From: Enterococcus faecalis
GTDB taxonomy: Bacteria > Bacillota > Bacilli > Lactobacillales > Enterococcaceae
NCBI RefSeq assembly: GCF_029024925.1
Contig: NZ_CP118962.1
Coordinates: 833,501-897,500 of the forward strand
DNA length: 64,000 bases
Direction of reading: 5' to 3'
Shown here: positions 1-9,797 of the stretch, in pieces
Layout of the letters: every line of letters begins with the position of its first letter
How positions within the stretch are numbered: position 1 is the first letter of the stretch
Program-made: the position numbers and the translations under genes
Notes under the pieces: model-generated
What the model was told of the DNA's origin: nothing
Databases searched by the model: none
What the model saw: the letters and a program-made list of their open reading frames with translations, nothing else

Positions 1-200
1 CGCTACTTTCATGGTTTCCAGGAGCATATGATTCTGCTTTCGGGCGTTTGCTCTCTAGAATTTGTGAACCATACTTAAGTTTGTTTGACCGTTTGAATTT
101 AAGGATTGGAATGGTTGGATTTAACGTAATGGTAGGGATTATTGTCCTTAACCTAGCAGCGGGTGGCTTAGCAGTCATTTTACGAGCTATTGTTTATTAA
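1..200 (+). CDS. YggT/YlmG family membrane protein, 3' end only
   Basis: The window opens inside this gene; codons start at position 3 and the reading frame ends with TAA at 198-200. The visible 65 residues include the family-typical stretches LLSWFPGAY and ICEPYLSLFDR, followed by a C-terminal hydrophobic segment. YggT/YlmG proteins are small integral membrane proteins encoded in the Gram-positive division cluster between sepF and ylmH, and that is where this fragment sits, 26 bp before ylmH. The N-terminus lies outside the window. Confidence 0.85.
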   Translation, partial: LLSWFPGAYDSAFGRLLSRICEPYLSLFDRLNLRIGMVGFNVMVGIIVLNLAAGGLAVILRAIVY

Positions 201-226
201 TAACTTTTAGAAAGGATGATTTATCT

Positions 227-1009
227 ATGAACGCAAATGTGTATCAACATTTCCGCAAAGATGAACATCCTTTTATTGACACTGTCGGGGATTGGCTAGA
301 GCAAGTGGAGATGCAATACGCGCCTTATTTGACAGACTTTCTTGATCCTAGACAGGCGTATATTTTGGAAACGTTGATTCGACAAAACAGTGATTTATCG
401 TTTACTTTTTATGGTAGTTATGAGCAAGCAGAACGAAAACGCTGCTTGATTTATCCAGCGTATTACATGCCAGAAGAGACAGATTTTGGTGTTGTATTAT
501 TTGAAATTATTTATCCATCTAAATTTGCGACATTATCTCATGGGAAAATTTTAGGCACCTTGATGAATGTTGGGGTTCGTAGGGAAGCCTTTGGAGATAT
601 TATTTCCGATGGTGATAAGTGGCAGGTTTTTATAGCACAAGAAGTAGCTGGCTTCGTTGTTAACCAAGTCGACAAAATTGGTAAAATTACTGTTCGCTTA
701 GAAGAGCGGGATTATACACAAATTTTGATACCGAAGGATGGTTGGCAAGAAGAGCGAACGACTATGAGCTCTTTGCGGCTGGATAGTGTGATTTCCGCCG
801 TATTTAATATTTCAAGGCAGCGATCAAAACAATTGATCGAATCTGGTAAAGTAAAAGTCAATTGGACAGAAACGACACGACCAGATTTTGCTTTAGACTT
901 ATTAGATATTGTTTCGATACGAGGATTTGGGCGCCTTCAGATTCAAGAATTAGAAGGAAAAACAAAGAAAGAAAAATTTCGTGTCCTCTTAGGGGTATTG
1001 AGAAAATAA
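227..1009 (+). CDS. ylmH: YlmH, S4-domain RNA-binding protein
   Basis: A 260-residue protein whose last 80 residues (181-260) form an S4-type RNA-binding module: LRLDSVIS at the start, the RSKQLIESGKVKVN core, then IVSIRGFGRL. The N-terminal 180 residues match the YlmH layout of a conserved fold followed by S4. YlmH is a ribosome-associated S4 protein of Firmicutes; its gene lies in the division cluster, and roles in division or stalled-ribosome quality control have been proposed. The start has an AGAAAGGATG Shine-Dalgarno region upstream. It lies between the YggT gene and divIVA. Confidence 0.88.
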   Translation: MNANVYQHFRKDEHPFIDTVGDWLEQVEMQYAPYLTDFLDPRQAYILETLIRQNSDLSFTFYGSYEQAERKRCLIYPAYYMPEETDFGVVLFEIIYPSKFATLSHGKILGTLMNVGVRREAFGDIISDGDKWQVFIAQEVAGFVVNQVDKIGKITVRLEERDYTQILIPKDGWQEERTTMSSLRLDSVISAVFNISRQRSKQLIESGKVKVNWTETTRPDFALDLLDIVSIRGFGRLQIQELEGKTKKEKFRVLLGVLRK

Positions 1010-1042
1010 TCTCGAACTTTTGTTTAAGAAAACCATTTTGGC

Positions 1043-1070
1043 TGTTCATTCAGACGAAGTTGTGTATAAT
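1043..1070 (+). promoter_or_regulatory. Probable promoter of divIVA (extended -10)
   Basis: TATAAT at 1065-1070 is preceded by TG at 1061-1062 and 1063-1064, giving an extended -10. The -35 (about TGTTCA, 1043-1048) is weak. It lies in the ylmH-divIVA gap, about 90 bp before divIVA, so divIVA can be transcribed apart from the division cluster. Confidence 0.5.
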
Positions 1071-1160
1071 AAAAAAAGTAAGATATTTGCTATTTCAGGA
1101 TTAGTATGAGAATGTGTTCATAAGGGGTTTTACAAAAATAATCCAAAGAGGTGAAGGAAT

Positions 1161-1862
1161 ATGGCATTAACTCCATTAGATATTCAAAACAAAGACTTCT
1201 CAACAAAAATGAGAGGCTATAACCAAGACGATGTAGATGACTTTTTAGATCAAGTCACACGTGATTATGAAGATGCATTACAAAAAAATCGTGAACTTGA
1301 GAAATCATTAAAACACGCAGAAGAAAAATTACAATACTTCAATGAATTAAAAGATGCATTGAACCAATCAATTATTGTTGCACAAGATACCGCTGATAAA
1401 GTGAAATCAAGTGCCAATAAAGAATCAGAAATGATTATCACTTCGGCAGATAACCAAGCCAAAGAAACCTTGGTAGAAGCTGAACGTAAATCAAATGCAA
1501 TGATTGCAGATGCTGAAGCGAAATCAACACAAATCTTAGCAGAAGCAATTGAACGTGCCCGTCAATTAGCTGGGGAAACAGAAGACTTGAAGAAGAAAAC
1601 ACGTGTCTTCCATCAACGCTTAAGCTTAATGCTTGAAACTCAATTAGAGCAAGTGAAGAGTGAAGAGTGGGAAGAGATTTTAAAGCCTTTTTCTAGTTAT
1701 GTCGGAGACAAACATACAGCAGTTAAGGAAATTCTTGATGAACAAGACCTTGACAACGAAAATGAAACTGTTGTAAACTCTGAAGAGAACACAGATGCTG
1801 TAGTAGAAAAAAAGCCTGTAATTGAAGTCACTGAAGAAACAATTGAAGAAGAATCAAAATAG
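1161..1862 (+). CDS. divIVA: Cell division protein DivIVA
   Basis: A 233-residue protein with the conserved N-terminal lipid-binding domain (residues 1-45, MALTPLDIQNKDF then GYNQDDVDDFLDQV). A long heptad-rich coiled coil follows, rich in A, E and K, to about residue 170. The last 35 residues are strongly acidic. DivIVA senses negative membrane curvature at septa and poles and recruits division and cell-wall proteins; in ovoid cocci it is needed for normal division. The position after ylmH and before ileS is the standard Gram-positive arrangement. Start ATG at 1161 follows an AAAGAGGTGAAGG ribosome-binding site. Confidence 0.95.
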   Translation: MALTPLDIQNKDFSTKMRGYNQDDVDDFLDQVTRDYEDALQKNRELEKSLKHAEEKLQYFNELKDALNQSIIVAQDTADKVKSSANKESEMIITSADNQAKETLVEAERKSNAMIADAEAKSTQILAEAIERARQLAGETEDLKKKTRVFHQRLSLMLETQLEQVKSEEWEEILKPFSSYVGDKHTAVKEILDEQDLDNENETVVNSEENTDAVVEKKPVIEVTEETIEEESK

Positions 1863-1879
1863 ATAGAACAGAACGTTTA

Positions 1880-2091
1880 ATGTTTATTCTTAGCAGCGAG
1901 TCAATGATAGTGAAAGTTTGACAGACACTGGCATTAAACAGATCCTCTATCCTAGATGCAGTTCTGAACACTTGAGTAGGAACTGCCGGATAATTACCGT
2001 TATCAATTTCAGAGAAAGTAGGGGCAACTCTACTTTGAATTTGGGTGGTAACACGAGTACTTCGTCCCTTGGGATGGAGTACTCTTTTTTT
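1880..2091 (+). promoter_or_regulatory. T-box riboswitch leader of ileS
   Basis: This 310-bp gap between divIVA and ileS holds a tRNA-sensing leader. The T-box core is at 2037-2055 (GGGTGGTAACACG). It is preceded by a stem-III-like hairpin at 2015-2036 (AAAGTAG pairing with CTACTTT) and followed directly by an intrinsic terminator. Such leaders let uncharged tRNA prevent termination; the downstream gene makes isoleucyl-tRNA synthetase, so tRNA-Ile is the expected ligand. I could not place the specifier codon in stem I with confidence. The 5' limit is approximate. Confidence 0.88.
2055..2091 (+). terminator. T-box attenuator terminator before ileS
   Basis: A 14-bp stem (GAGTACTTCGTCCC with GGGATGGAGTACTC, including G-U pairs) and a TT loop are followed by seven T residues at 2085-2091. 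The 5' arm overlaps the end of the T-box sequence, as required for a competing antiterminator. Confidence 0.9.
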
Positions 2092-2172
2092 ATCTACTTT
2101 TATCAGCTATCGTTCATCTTTAGTATGAACTAACACAATTAAATCGATAAAATGAAAGCGAGGCAAATGCAT

Positions 2173-4953
2173 ATGAAAATGAAAGAAACATTGCAATTAG
2201 GAAAAACAGCTTTTCCAATGCGTGGGAACTTGCCAAACCGTGAAGCAGAATGGCAAAAAGACTGGGAAGAAAAAGGCTTATATGAACAACGTCAAAAATT
2301 AAACGAAGGAAAACCAACCTTTGTTTTACATGATGGCCCTCCGTATGCAAACGGAAATATTCATTTAGGACATTCTTTGAATAAAATCAGTAAAGATATT
2401 ATTATTCGTTCAAAATCAATGTCTGGTTTCCGTTCTCCTTATGTGCCTGGTTGGGATACTCATGGTTTACCAATTGAGCAAGTGTTAACCAATAAAGGGG
2501 TTAAACGTAAAGAAATGACTGTCGCTGAGTATCGCGAAAAATGTAAAGAGTATGCCTTATCACAAGTCGACAAACAACGTAACGATTTTAAACGTTTAGG
2601 TGTGTCAGGCGATTGGGAACATCCATATATTACGTTAGATCCAGAGTATGAAGCAGCAGAAATTCGTGTTTTTGGTAAGATGGCAGAAAAAGGCTATATT
2701 TATAAAGGCTTAAAACCAATTTATTGGTCTCCTTCAAGTGAATCTTCTTTAGCAGAAGCAGAAATTGAATACAAAGATGTAAAATCACCTTCTATTTACG
2801 TAGCTTTTAATGTGGCCGATGGTAAAGGTCTTTTAGATAACGAGACAGCCTTCGTCATCTGGACGACAACCCCTTGGACATTACCAGCCAACTTAGGTAT
2901 TTCAGTTAATCCTGATTTTACGTATGTTGAAGTGAAGGCAGACGGTCGTAAATTTGTAATTGCTAAAGATTTATTAGCAACAGTTAAAGAAGCGGTTGGT
3001 TGGGAAGAAGTAGAAGTCTTGCGAGAATTTTCTGGTGAAAAATTAGATCGTATGACAGCTCAACATCCATTCTATGATCGAACATCACTTGTTATGCTAG
3101 GCGACCACGTGACGCTAGATGCTGGGACTGGCTTAGTTCATACCGCACCAGGGCATGGTGAAGATGACTATATCGTTAGCCGTAAATATGATTTACCTGT
3201 TATTTCTCCTGTTGACAGCCGTGGGGTCTTTACAGATGAAGCACCTGGTTTTGAAGGAATTTTCTATGACAAAGCGAATCCAATGATTACTGAGTTATTA
3301 GAAGAAAAAGGCGCGTTATTAAAATTAGATTTCTTTACGCATAGTTATCCACATGACTGGCGTACCAAAAAACCAGTTATCTATCGTGCAACGCCACAAT
3401 GGTTTGCTTCAATCTCTAAATTCCGTCAAGATATTTTAGATGAAGTTGAGAAAGTTGACTGGCTAATTCCTTGGGGAAAAACACGTTTATATAATATGAT
3501 TCGTGACCGTGGTGATTGGGTAATCTCTCGCCAAAGAGCGTGGGGTGTACCATTACCGATCTTCTATGCTGAAAACGGGGAAGCCATCATTACGCCAGAA
3601 ACAATTGAACATGTAGCGAATTTATTTGCAGAACATGGATCAAATATCTGGTTTATGCGTGAAGCAAAAGAGTTACTACCAGCCGGCTTTACACATCCAG
3701 GTTCACCAAATGGCGAGTTTACCAAAGAAACAGATATCATGGACGTTTGGTTTGACTCAGGTTCTTCACATGAAGGAGTTTTACGAGAAAGAGAAGAGTT
3801 AACTTTCCCAGCAGATATGTATTTAGAAGGTTCTGACCAATATCGTGGTTGGTTTAACTCAAGTATTACAACAAGTGTTGCTATCAATGGGGTAGCGCCT
3901 TATAAATCAATCATTTCTCAAGGGATGGTTCTCGATGGCGAAGGCCGTAAGATGAGTAAATCGTTAGGCAATACTATCTTACCTGAAAAAGTTATCAATC
4001 AAATGGGGGCAGATATCTTACGCTTGTGGGTAAGTAGTGTTGACGCGGAAGCCGATGTGCGTGTCTCAATGGATATCTTAAACCAAGTATCTGAAGTGTA
4101 CCGGAAAATCCGTAATACTATGCGTTTCTTGTTAGCGAATACGAGTGATTTTAATCCAGCTGAGCATACTGTAGCTTATGCTGATTTACGTTCTGTAGAT
4201 AAATACATGACGGTTCGTTTAAATCAAGTCATTCAAGAAATCCGTGAAAATGGTTATGAAAAATATAATTTCATGCATATTTATCGGACAGTTATGAACT
4301 TCTTAACTGTAGATTTATCTTCTTTCTATTTAGACTTTGCGAAAGATGTCGTTTATATTGAAGCTGAAAACGATTATCAACGTCGTTGTATGCAGACTGT
4401 TTTCTATCAAACATTGGTTTCATTAACAAAACTATTGACACCAATTATTCCACATACAGCGGAAGAAATTTGGAGTTTCTTACAAGAAGAAGAAGAGTAT
4501 GTGCAATTAGCTGAATTCCCAGGTTACGAAACGTTTACTAATGAAGAAGAATTGATGGATACATGGGCAGCCTTTATGGATTTCCGTGACAATGTCTTAA
4601 AAGCGTTGGAAGAAGCTCGTCATTCTAAATTAATCGGTAAATCGTTAGAAGCCAAAGTGACCGTTTATCCAAATGAACAAATTCGTCAATTAATGACAGC
4701 TGTTGATGCAGATATTGCTCAATTACTAATTGTTTCCGACTTTGAAGTATCAAAAGAAGTAGCACCTAGTGAAGCTGTTCAATTTGAAGACATGGCTATT
4801 TTAGTTGAAAAAGCAGAAGGCGAAACGTGTGACCGTTGTCGTTCCGTTCGTCAAGATGTCGGCTCAGATGAAAAATTACCAACACTTTGTGGCCGTTGTG
4901 CACACATTGTTGAAGAAAATTATCCAGAAGCGGTTGCTGAAGGATTCGAATAA
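2173..4953 (+). CDS. ileS: Isoleucyl-tRNA synthetase
   Basis: Class I synthetase of 926 residues that charges tRNA-Ile. The HIGH signature is HLGH at residues 64-67 within [12 protein letters not shown], and KMSKS is at 593-597. The C-terminal zinc-binding motif has two Cys pairs (C886/C889 and C906/C909), typical of the bacterial enzyme. The frame is open from 2152, but the ATG at 2173 ([10 protein letters not shown]) is preferred because GAGG at 2160-2163 is well spaced before it and it matches the family N-terminus. Expression should be controlled by the upstream T-box. A bidirectional terminator separates it from convergent zwf. Confidence 0.97.
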   Translation: MKMKETLQLGKTAFPMRGNLPNREAEWQKDWEEKGLYEQRQKLNEGKPTFVLHDGPPYANGNIHLGHSLNKISKDIIIRSKSMSGFRSPYVPGWDTHGLPIEQVLTNKGVKRKEMTVAEYREKCKEYALSQVDKQRNDFKRLGVSGDWEHPYITLDPEYEAAEIRVFGKMAEKGYIYKGLKPIYWSPSSESSLAEAEIEYKDVKSPSIYVAFNVADGKGLLDNETAFVIWTTTPWTLPANLGISVNPDFTYVEVKADGRKFVIAKDLLATVKEAVGWEEVEVLREFSGEKLDRMTAQHPFYDRTSLVMLGDHVTLDAGTGLVHTAPGHGEDDYIVSRKYDLPVISPVDSRGVFTDEAPGFEGIFYDKANPMITELLEEKGALLKLDFFTHSYPHDWRTKKPVIYRATPQWFASISKFRQDILDEVEKVDWLIPWGKTRLYNMIRDRGDWVISRQRAWGVPLPIFYAENGEAIITPETIEHVANLFAEHGSNIWFMREAKELLPAGFTHPGSPNGEFTKETDIMDVWFDSGSSHEGVLREREELTFPADMYLEGSDQYRGWFNSSITTSVAINGVAPYKSIISQGMVLDGEGRKMSKSLGNTILPEKVINQMGADILRLWVSSVDAEADVRVSMDILNQVSEVYRKIRNTMRFLLANTSDFNPAEHTVAYADLRSVDKYMTVRLNQVIQEIRENGYEKYNFMHIYRTVMNFLTVDLSSFYLDFAKDVVYIEAENDYQRRCMQTVFYQTLVSLTKLLTPIIPHTAEEIWSFLQEEEEYVQLAEFPGYETFTNEEELMDTWAAFMDFRDNVLKALEEARHSKLIGKSLEAKVTVYPNEQIRQLMTAVDADIAQLLIVSDFEVSKEVAPSEAVQFEDMAILVEKAEGETCDRCRSVRQDVGSDEKLPTLCGRCAHIVEENYPEAVAEGFE

Positions 4954-4956
4954 ACA

Positions 4957-4997
4957 AGAAAAAAGATCCGCTAGTCGTTAACTAGCGGATCTTTTTT
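4957..4997. terminator. Bidirectional terminator between ileS and zwf
   Basis: A perfect stem (AAGATCCGCTAGT with ACTAGCGGATCTT) has a five-base loop and is flanked by A-tract and T-tract, so it can stop both the plus-strand ileS and minus-strand zwf transcripts. Confidence 0.92.
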
Positions 4998-5004
4998 GGC
5001 TTAT

Positions 5005-6528
5005 TTATTGATCAAGTTGACCGCGGTCACGGTACCAGTTATCTGGTTGCCATTCCCAAGTAAAGCCATCTTTTTCTAATAAGTCGAAGGCAGCTTGCGG
5101 GCCCATTGTGCCAGCGGCATAATTAGGGAAAGAAACGTCTGTTTTATCCCAAGCATGTCGAATAATGTCAACAATGCGCCAAGATTGGGCAACTTCGTCC
5201 CAATGAGAGAAGTTTGTACTATCGCCATTTAGGCAGTCTAATAGAAGTTTTTCATATGCTTCTGGACTATTTTCAGTCATTTCAGCACTTTGACGGAAAT
5301 CAAGTTTCACTGGAGTTGTATTAAACCCTTGACCGATTTCTTTTCCATTTAAGGTTAATGAAAATCCTTCAGTTGGTTGGATATAGATAGTTAAAACATT
5401 CGGTGGTAAATCGGTTTTATCGCATTCTTCACACGTATCATCTTTGAAGACATTAATAGGTACTTGTTTAAAGACGATGTTAATGCGTGTGCCTTTTTCA
5501 GTTAATCGTTTACCTGTGCGAACATAGAAAGGGACGCCAGACCAACGGAAATTATCAATTAAAAATTTACCAGCAACAAAAGTTTCAGTGGATGAAGTTT
5601 CTGCCACATTCGGTTCATCACGATAGGCTGCAAATGTTTGATCAGCTAGCTGACCTTCGCCGTATTGTCCACGCACGAAATTTTGAAGGGCTTCTTCTTC
5701 AGAATAAAGGCGGATGGCACGTAAAGCTTTTACTTTTTCAGTCCGAATTTCTTTTTCAGAAAAGGCAACAGGAGGCTCCATAGAAAGCAATGCAACGACT
5801 TGTAAAATATGATTTTGAACCATATCTTTTAGTGCGCCACTGTGGTCATAATAGCCGCCACGATCCTCGACACCTAAGCTTTCAGCGAAGGTGATTTGGA
5901 CATTATCAATGTAACGATTGTTCCATTGTGATTCAAAAATATTATTGGCAAAACGAATGGCTGAAATATTTTGGATCATTTCTTTGCCTAAGTAATGGTC
6001 AATTCGGAAAATATCTTGTTCAGGAAATGCAGCACGAATTTCTTCATTTAATTCGTAGGCAGATTCATAATCAGAACCAAATGGCTTTTCGATAATTAGA
6101 CGATCAAAGCCTTCTTCCGAAATAATATGTTGTGATTTCAAGTGATTAACAATGGTTCCAAAGAATTGAGGGGCCATAGCTAAATAGTAAACATGATTGC
6201 CTTCTAAGTGGTATTGTTCATTTAGGCGATCAGATAATTCTTTTAAGGTATTATAATGTTCCGTATCATTCACATTATGTGATTGGTAATAGAAATGACT
6301 AGAAAATTCAGTTGCCTCTTCGGCCGTGGGATTTAAGTCTTGAATGGTTTCACGAACGATTTCACGATAGTATTCGTCTGTCCATTCCCGACGTGCGGTA
6401 CCAATCACCGCAAAACGCTCAGCTAATAATCCTTTTTTATATAAGCGGAACAGGGAAGGATACAATTTGCGTTTGGCAAGATCACCTGTCCCCCCGAAAA
6501 TAGTAAATAATGCTACTTTTTCATTCAT
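5005..6528 (-). CDS. zwf: Glucose-6-phosphate 1-dehydrogenase
   Basis: A 507-residue enzyme that oxidises glucose-6-phosphate to 6-phosphogluconolactone with NADP, the entry to the oxidative pentose phosphate branch. The dinucleotide fingerprint GGTGDLAKRK is at residues 12-21 and the catalytic signature RIDHYLGKE at 175-183; EKPFGSD is also present. Length is normal for the family. Its ATG overlaps the stop of the upstream DtxR-type gene by one base (TAATG), so translation is probably coupled. The partner enzyme gene gnd lies in the same window at 56.8 kb. Confidence 0.97.
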   Translation of the reverse strand: MNEKVALFTIFGGTGDLAKRKLYPSLFRLYKKGLLAERFAVIGTARREWTDEYYREIVRETIQDLNPTAEEATEFSSHFYYQSHNVNDTEHYNTLKELSDRLNEQYHLEGNHVYYLAMAPQFFGTIVNHLKSQHIISEEGFDRLIIEKPFGSDYESAYELNEEIRAAFPEQDIFRIDHYLGKEMIQNISAIRFANNIFESQWNNRYIDNVQITFAESLGVEDRGGYYDHSGALKDMVQNHILQVVALLSMEPPVAFSEKEIRTEKVKALRAIRLYSEEEALQNFVRGQYGEGQLADQTFAAYRDEPNVAETSSTETFVAGKFLIDNFRWSGVPFYVRTGKRLTEKGTRINIVFKQVPINVFKDDTCEECDKTDLPPNVLTIYIQPTEGFSLTLNGKEIGQGFNTTPVKLDFRQSAEMTENSPEAYEKLLLDCLNGDSTNFSHWDEVAQSWRIVDIIRHAWDKTDVSFPNYAAGTMGPQAAFDLLEKDGFTWEWQPDNWYRDRGQLDQ

Positions 6529-7196
6529 TAGTTTTCCTCACTTTCTCTAATCAACGGCTCAACAAAAATTGTGTTTGCTGCTTTAAAGCTGACGGATAGC
6601 TCTTTGTTTTCATTATAAATGGTGATCGGTCCTTCATATGCAGCAATTTCTTTAATCGTATATTCTTCTTGAATATTTAAATCAATGGAAACTAAATAAT
6701 CCAGTAATTCTTTTTCGTCTAAGACACGTGCAATCCGAATTTTTGTGCCAACAGGGTAGTCTGTTAACGTTTGGCGTTTCTCCTCATGAATGGGTTGATT
6801 ATCTTCGGGAATAACACCACCGTGTGGACAAAATTCTGGATGATTTAAATAATCCGCTAAACGGTTCACAAGCGTCTGTGAAGTAACATGTTCTAAAACT
6901 TCTGCCTCTTCGTGCACATCATTCCAAGTGTAATTTAAGTGCTCTACTAAAAAGACTTCCCAGATTCGGTGTTTGCGAATTAACGTACTCGCTTTTTTTA
7001 AGCCTTTTTCAGTTAATTGTACCCCTTGATAAGGAGAATGCTCAACCAAATCTTCTTTTACTAACTTTGAAATCATCTCACTAACCGAAGCTGCCGAAAC
7101 ATCGAGTCCAGAAACAATTTGTTTATTATTCACTTTAACTTCGTCGCCACCTAATTCAAAAATTAATTTTAAATAGTCTTCGCGATTTGGTGTCAT
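6528..7196 (-). CDS. DtxR/MntR-family metal-dependent regulator
   Basis: A 222-residue protein with the three-part DtxR plan. There is a winged helix-turn-helix at about 1-65 (SAASVSEMISKLVKEDLVE), a metal-binding/dimerisation domain at about 70-140 (HRIWEVFLVEHL, HEEAEVLEHV, HPEFCPHGG), and an SH3/FeoA-like C-terminal domain. Members sense Mn or Fe and repress metal transport genes. It is transcribed with zwf (TAATG overlap), an unusual pairing that could link oxidative NADPH supply to metal status; that link is inference. E. faecalis also has EfaR of this family elsewhere, and I do not equate the two. Confidence 0.88.
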   Translation of the reverse strand: MTPNREDYLKLIFELGGDEVKVNNKQIVSGLDVSAASVSEMISKLVKEDLVEHSPYQGVQLTEKGLKKASTLIRKHRIWEVFLVEHLNYTWNDVHEEAEVLEHVTSQTLVNRLADYLNHPEFCPHGGVIPEDNQPIHEEKRQTLTDYPVGTKIRIARVLDEKELLDYLVSIDLNIQEEYTIKEIAAYEGPITIYNENKELSVSFKAANTIFVEPLIRESEEN

Positions 7197-7308
7197 AGGG
7201 GCTCATCCTTTCAAAAAAACATCATCCTAAGTTTATCAGAAAAAGGCGCATTTGACTATTTAATAATATTCAAGTTGTAAGAAAACTTTCTGAATGCTTT
7301 TGCAAGGG

Positions 7309-7370
7309 ATGTAAAAAAAATAAATCACCCACCGCACATACTTCATTTTATGTGTCGTGGGTGATTTATT
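7309..7370 (-). terminator. Terminator of the DUF4828 gene (minus strand)
   Basis: A long stem reads on the minus strand as AAATCACCCAC paired with GTGGGTGATTT, extended by CACATA/TATGTG. A run of T residues follows. The stem begins at the stop codon of the minus-strand gene. Confidence 0.82.
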
Positions 7371-7737
7371 AATTGTAAATAGCCCGTTCTAGTGTGTAGG
7401 TTTCGTCGTCGGCTTCATCGTAAAGCGTCGCAGGGACACCATTTTCACATTGAATGATTAAATGGTAACCTAACTTGTCTAAGATAACTAAGCGTTTAGG
7501 GGTTAATTCAACAAGCAAGGCATGCGTTTGTTTGCCATCAATGAAAACATTGAAAGATGAGGTGATTTCTAAGGTGTGTTGCGTGGCTTTCTTCACGTCC
7601 ACAAACCACCAATGCCCAGTATAGTTGTGTTGAAGCTCCTGTGGGGAAGGGAGCTGTTTATTTTTTTTCCAGAGGATAGAGCCTGCTAATCCAGTAAGTA
7701 AAGATGCACCAACCAAGAAAGTCCAATGTTTTTTCAA
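7369..7737 (-). CDS. DUF4828 family protein
   Basis: A 122-residue protein starting MKKHWTFLVGASLLTGLAGS, a short N-terminal hydrophobic segment that suggests a membrane anchor or signal sequence. A small soluble domain follows (GHWWFVDVKKATQHTLEITSS, then FIDGKQTHALLVELT) resembling lactobacillal/enterococcal DUF4828 proteins. No catalytic motif is visible and the function is unknown. It is a single gene with its own terminator, preceded by an AGGAGGAATTT ribosome-binding site; a TATAAT-like -10 on the minus strand lies at 7787-7792. Confidence 0.75.
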   Translation of the reverse strand: MKKHWTFLVGASLLTGLAGSILWKKNKQLPSPQELQHNYTGHWWFVDVKKATQHTLEITSSFNVFIDGKQTHALLVELTPKRLVILDKLGYHLIIQCENGVPATLYDEADDETYTLERAIYN

Positions 7738-7935
7738 AGAAATTCCTCCTAACCTTCATTTTCATTTATTCGTCTTCGTTACCTTTATTATATAGAACTT
7801 GTCTAAAATATTCGACTAAATCGCTGAGAATTGACAAATATTTAATGATTGACACAAGATAGTAAAATTGTTGGTTTTGGTCTATACTTTTCCTTGTTTT
7901 TTTATGGTATAGTGTGTAAGAAAGGAAGTCTGTGT

Positions 7936-8667
7936 ATGAAGTACCCGAATGTCCAACTTGCTTATTTTATCGAACGACCCAATCGGTTTATTGCACACTG
8001 TCGTTTAATGGAAACGAATGAAGAAGTAATCACACATGTCAAAAATACTGGCAGAGGGAAAGAAGTTTTTTTACCAGGTGCTGTTGTGGCGCTTAGTTAT
8101 CAACCATCGCCTAAAAGAAAAACAGATTACGATTTGATTGCAGTAAAAAAAGGTTCTTTTTGGATTAATATTGATAGCCAAGTACCGAATACATTAGTCA
8201 ATGAAGCGTTAAAAAATGGTCAAATTGTGCTTCCTAGTTTAGTTGGTACGATCCAAACTGTTAAACGTGAGCAACGATTTGCACATTCAAAATTTGATTT
8301 TCTAGTGGAAACGGATGCAGACGAACAAGCTTTTGTCGAAGTGAAAGGCATGACTTTAGAAAATAAAGGCATCGGTGCTTTTCCTGACGCGCCAACACTT
8401 CGTGGCTTGAAGCATGTCACTGAACTAATGGCTGCAACTAAAGCGGGTTACCGCTGTTACGTTTTGTTTGTGGTCCAATTTGAAGAAATTAAGCAAGCAA
8501 CGATTCACCAAGAGATGCAACCTGCCTTTGCTGAAAATCTGGGTGCTGCAATTGATCAAGGTGTGCAAGTCCTTGCTTACAATTGCCACGTAACACCAGC
8601 AACGATTGAACTTAAGTCACAGGTAACCTTTGATTTATTACAGGCATTTGATGATCCTAATAAATAA
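7936..8667 (+). CDS. sfsA: SfsA family DNA-binding/nuclease-like protein
   Basis: A 243-residue protein of the SfsA family, named for sugar fermentation stimulation in E. coli. The central signature FVEVKGMTL, with E135 and K137, then NKGIGAFPDAPT and RGLKHVTEL, fits the PD-(D/E)xK-like core of SfsA. The frame is open from a TTG at 7849, but the ATG at 7936 (MKYPNVQLAYF) is chosen because AAAGGAAG lies just upstream and the family N-terminus starts there. A possible extended -10 (TGGTATAGT, 7906-7913) sits close upstream, implying a very short leader. Confidence 0.88.
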   Translation: MKYPNVQLAYFIERPNRFIAHCRLMETNEEVITHVKNTGRGKEVFLPGAVVALSYQPSPKRKTDYDLIAVKKGSFWINIDSQVPNTLVNEALKNGQIVLPSLVGTIQTVKREQRFAHSKFDFLVETDADEQAFVEVKGMTLENKGIGAFPDAPTLRGLKHVTELMAATKAGYRCYVLFVVQFEEIKQATIHQEMQPAFAENLGAAIDQGVQVLAYNCHVTPATIELKSQVTFDLLQAFDDPNK

Positions 8668-8772
8668 CTTGAAGAACTCCTAGCGCTTTAAGGCAGGGTA
8701 ATTACGTGACTTTTGTACGAGAGATTACTATTATAAAGAGAGTAAATAAACAAAAAATGGAGGTTTTTGATT

Positions 8773-9771
8773 ATGATACATTTAGGCGTAATTGGTACCA
8801 ATTGGATTAGTCATCAATTTGTTGCAGCAGCTTTAGAAACGGGTGCGTACGATTTAACGGCTGTTTATTCTCGGAAACTAGCAACGGCACAAGAATTTGG
8901 TTCTCGCTATGGGGATGTGGAATATGCAATTGATTTAGAGACGTTTTTTGGTATTGCACATATGGATACGGTTTATATTGCCTCACCAAATTCATTACAT
9001 TTTGAACAAGCGAAACAAGCAATTTTAGCGAAAAAAAATGTAATTGTTGAAAAACCAGCTTTTTCAACACCTGATGAGATGGCAGAAATTATTGAATTAG
9101 CGAATAAAAATCGTGTGTATTTCTTTGAAGCGGCCCGTAATATTCATGAGCAAAGTTTCCAAAAAATTGCTGAATTATTGCCATTAAAAAACCAAATTTT
9201 AGGTGCGAATTTTACGTATATGAAATATTCTTCTCGCTATGATCAAGTATTAGAAGGCAAAGAGCCAAATATTTTTTCTCCTCATTTTTCTGGGGGAGCC
9301 TTAGCAGATTTAGGCGTTTATTTAGTTTATGCAGCCTTGGGCTGGTTTGGCGTACCAAACGAAAGCCATTATTTTGCTAGTAAAATTGCGACAGGTGTCG
9401 ATGGCTTAGGAACAATTATTTTACGATATGATCAGTTTGACGTGACGTTAAACACTGGGAAAATTAGTGATTCTTTTGCGCCATCCGAAATTTACTTTGA
9501 AAACGGGACCTTGATTTTAGATAGTGTCAATGCTATTTCTTCGGCTGAGTACCATGATCGCGCACATGAAGAACGTGATGTCTTAGATATTCAAGTAGCC
9601 GATAATCCAATGATTGAAGAAGCCCGTGATTTTGCAGCAGTTTTAAATAACCCAACAGATAAGTATTGGGGCACCAAGTATGAAGAATGGGTTGAGCTTG
9701 CTCGAAATGTCAATAAAGTAGTCACTGATTTACGTCATAGTGCCGGCATTATTTTTGATGCTGATAAATAA
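8773..9771 (+). CDS. Gfo/Idh/MocA family oxidoreductase
   Basis: A 332-residue NAD(P)-dependent oxidoreductase. Residues 1-120 form a Rossmann domain (LGVIGTNWISHQF, then TVYIASPNSLHFEQ and the conserved EKPAF lysine-proline motif). The remainder is the alpha/beta substrate domain (GGALADLGVYLVYAALG). Family members act on sugars, inositols or related polyols; the substrate cannot be read from sequence. The start ATG at 8773 has GGAGG at 8759-8763 with a nine-base gap and is preferred over the upstream TTG. It precedes the helicase gene by 26 bp and may be co-transcribed. Confidence 0.87.
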   Translation: MIHLGVIGTNWISHQFVAAALETGAYDLTAVYSRKLATAQEFGSRYGDVEYAIDLETFFGIAHMDTVYIASPNSLHFEQAKQAILAKKNVIVEKPAFSTPDEMAEIIELANKNRVYFFEAARNIHEQSFQKIAELLPLKNQILGANFTYMKYSSRYDQVLEGKEPNIFSPHFSGGALADLGVYLVYAALGWFGVPNESHYFASKIATGVDGLGTIILRYDQFDVTLNTGKISDSFAPSEIYFENGTLILDSVNAISSAEYHDRAHEERDVLDIQVADNPMIEEARDFAAVLNNPTDKYWGTKYEEWVELARNVNKVVTDLRHSAGIIFDADK

Positions 9772-9797
9772 GAATTAAGCGATAGGAAAGGAACAAT

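Noticed and set aside
1918..2133. 71-codon reading frame between divIVA and ileS
   Set aside because: It runs across the T-box leader and terminator and has no ribosome-binding site; the structured RNA explains the sequence.
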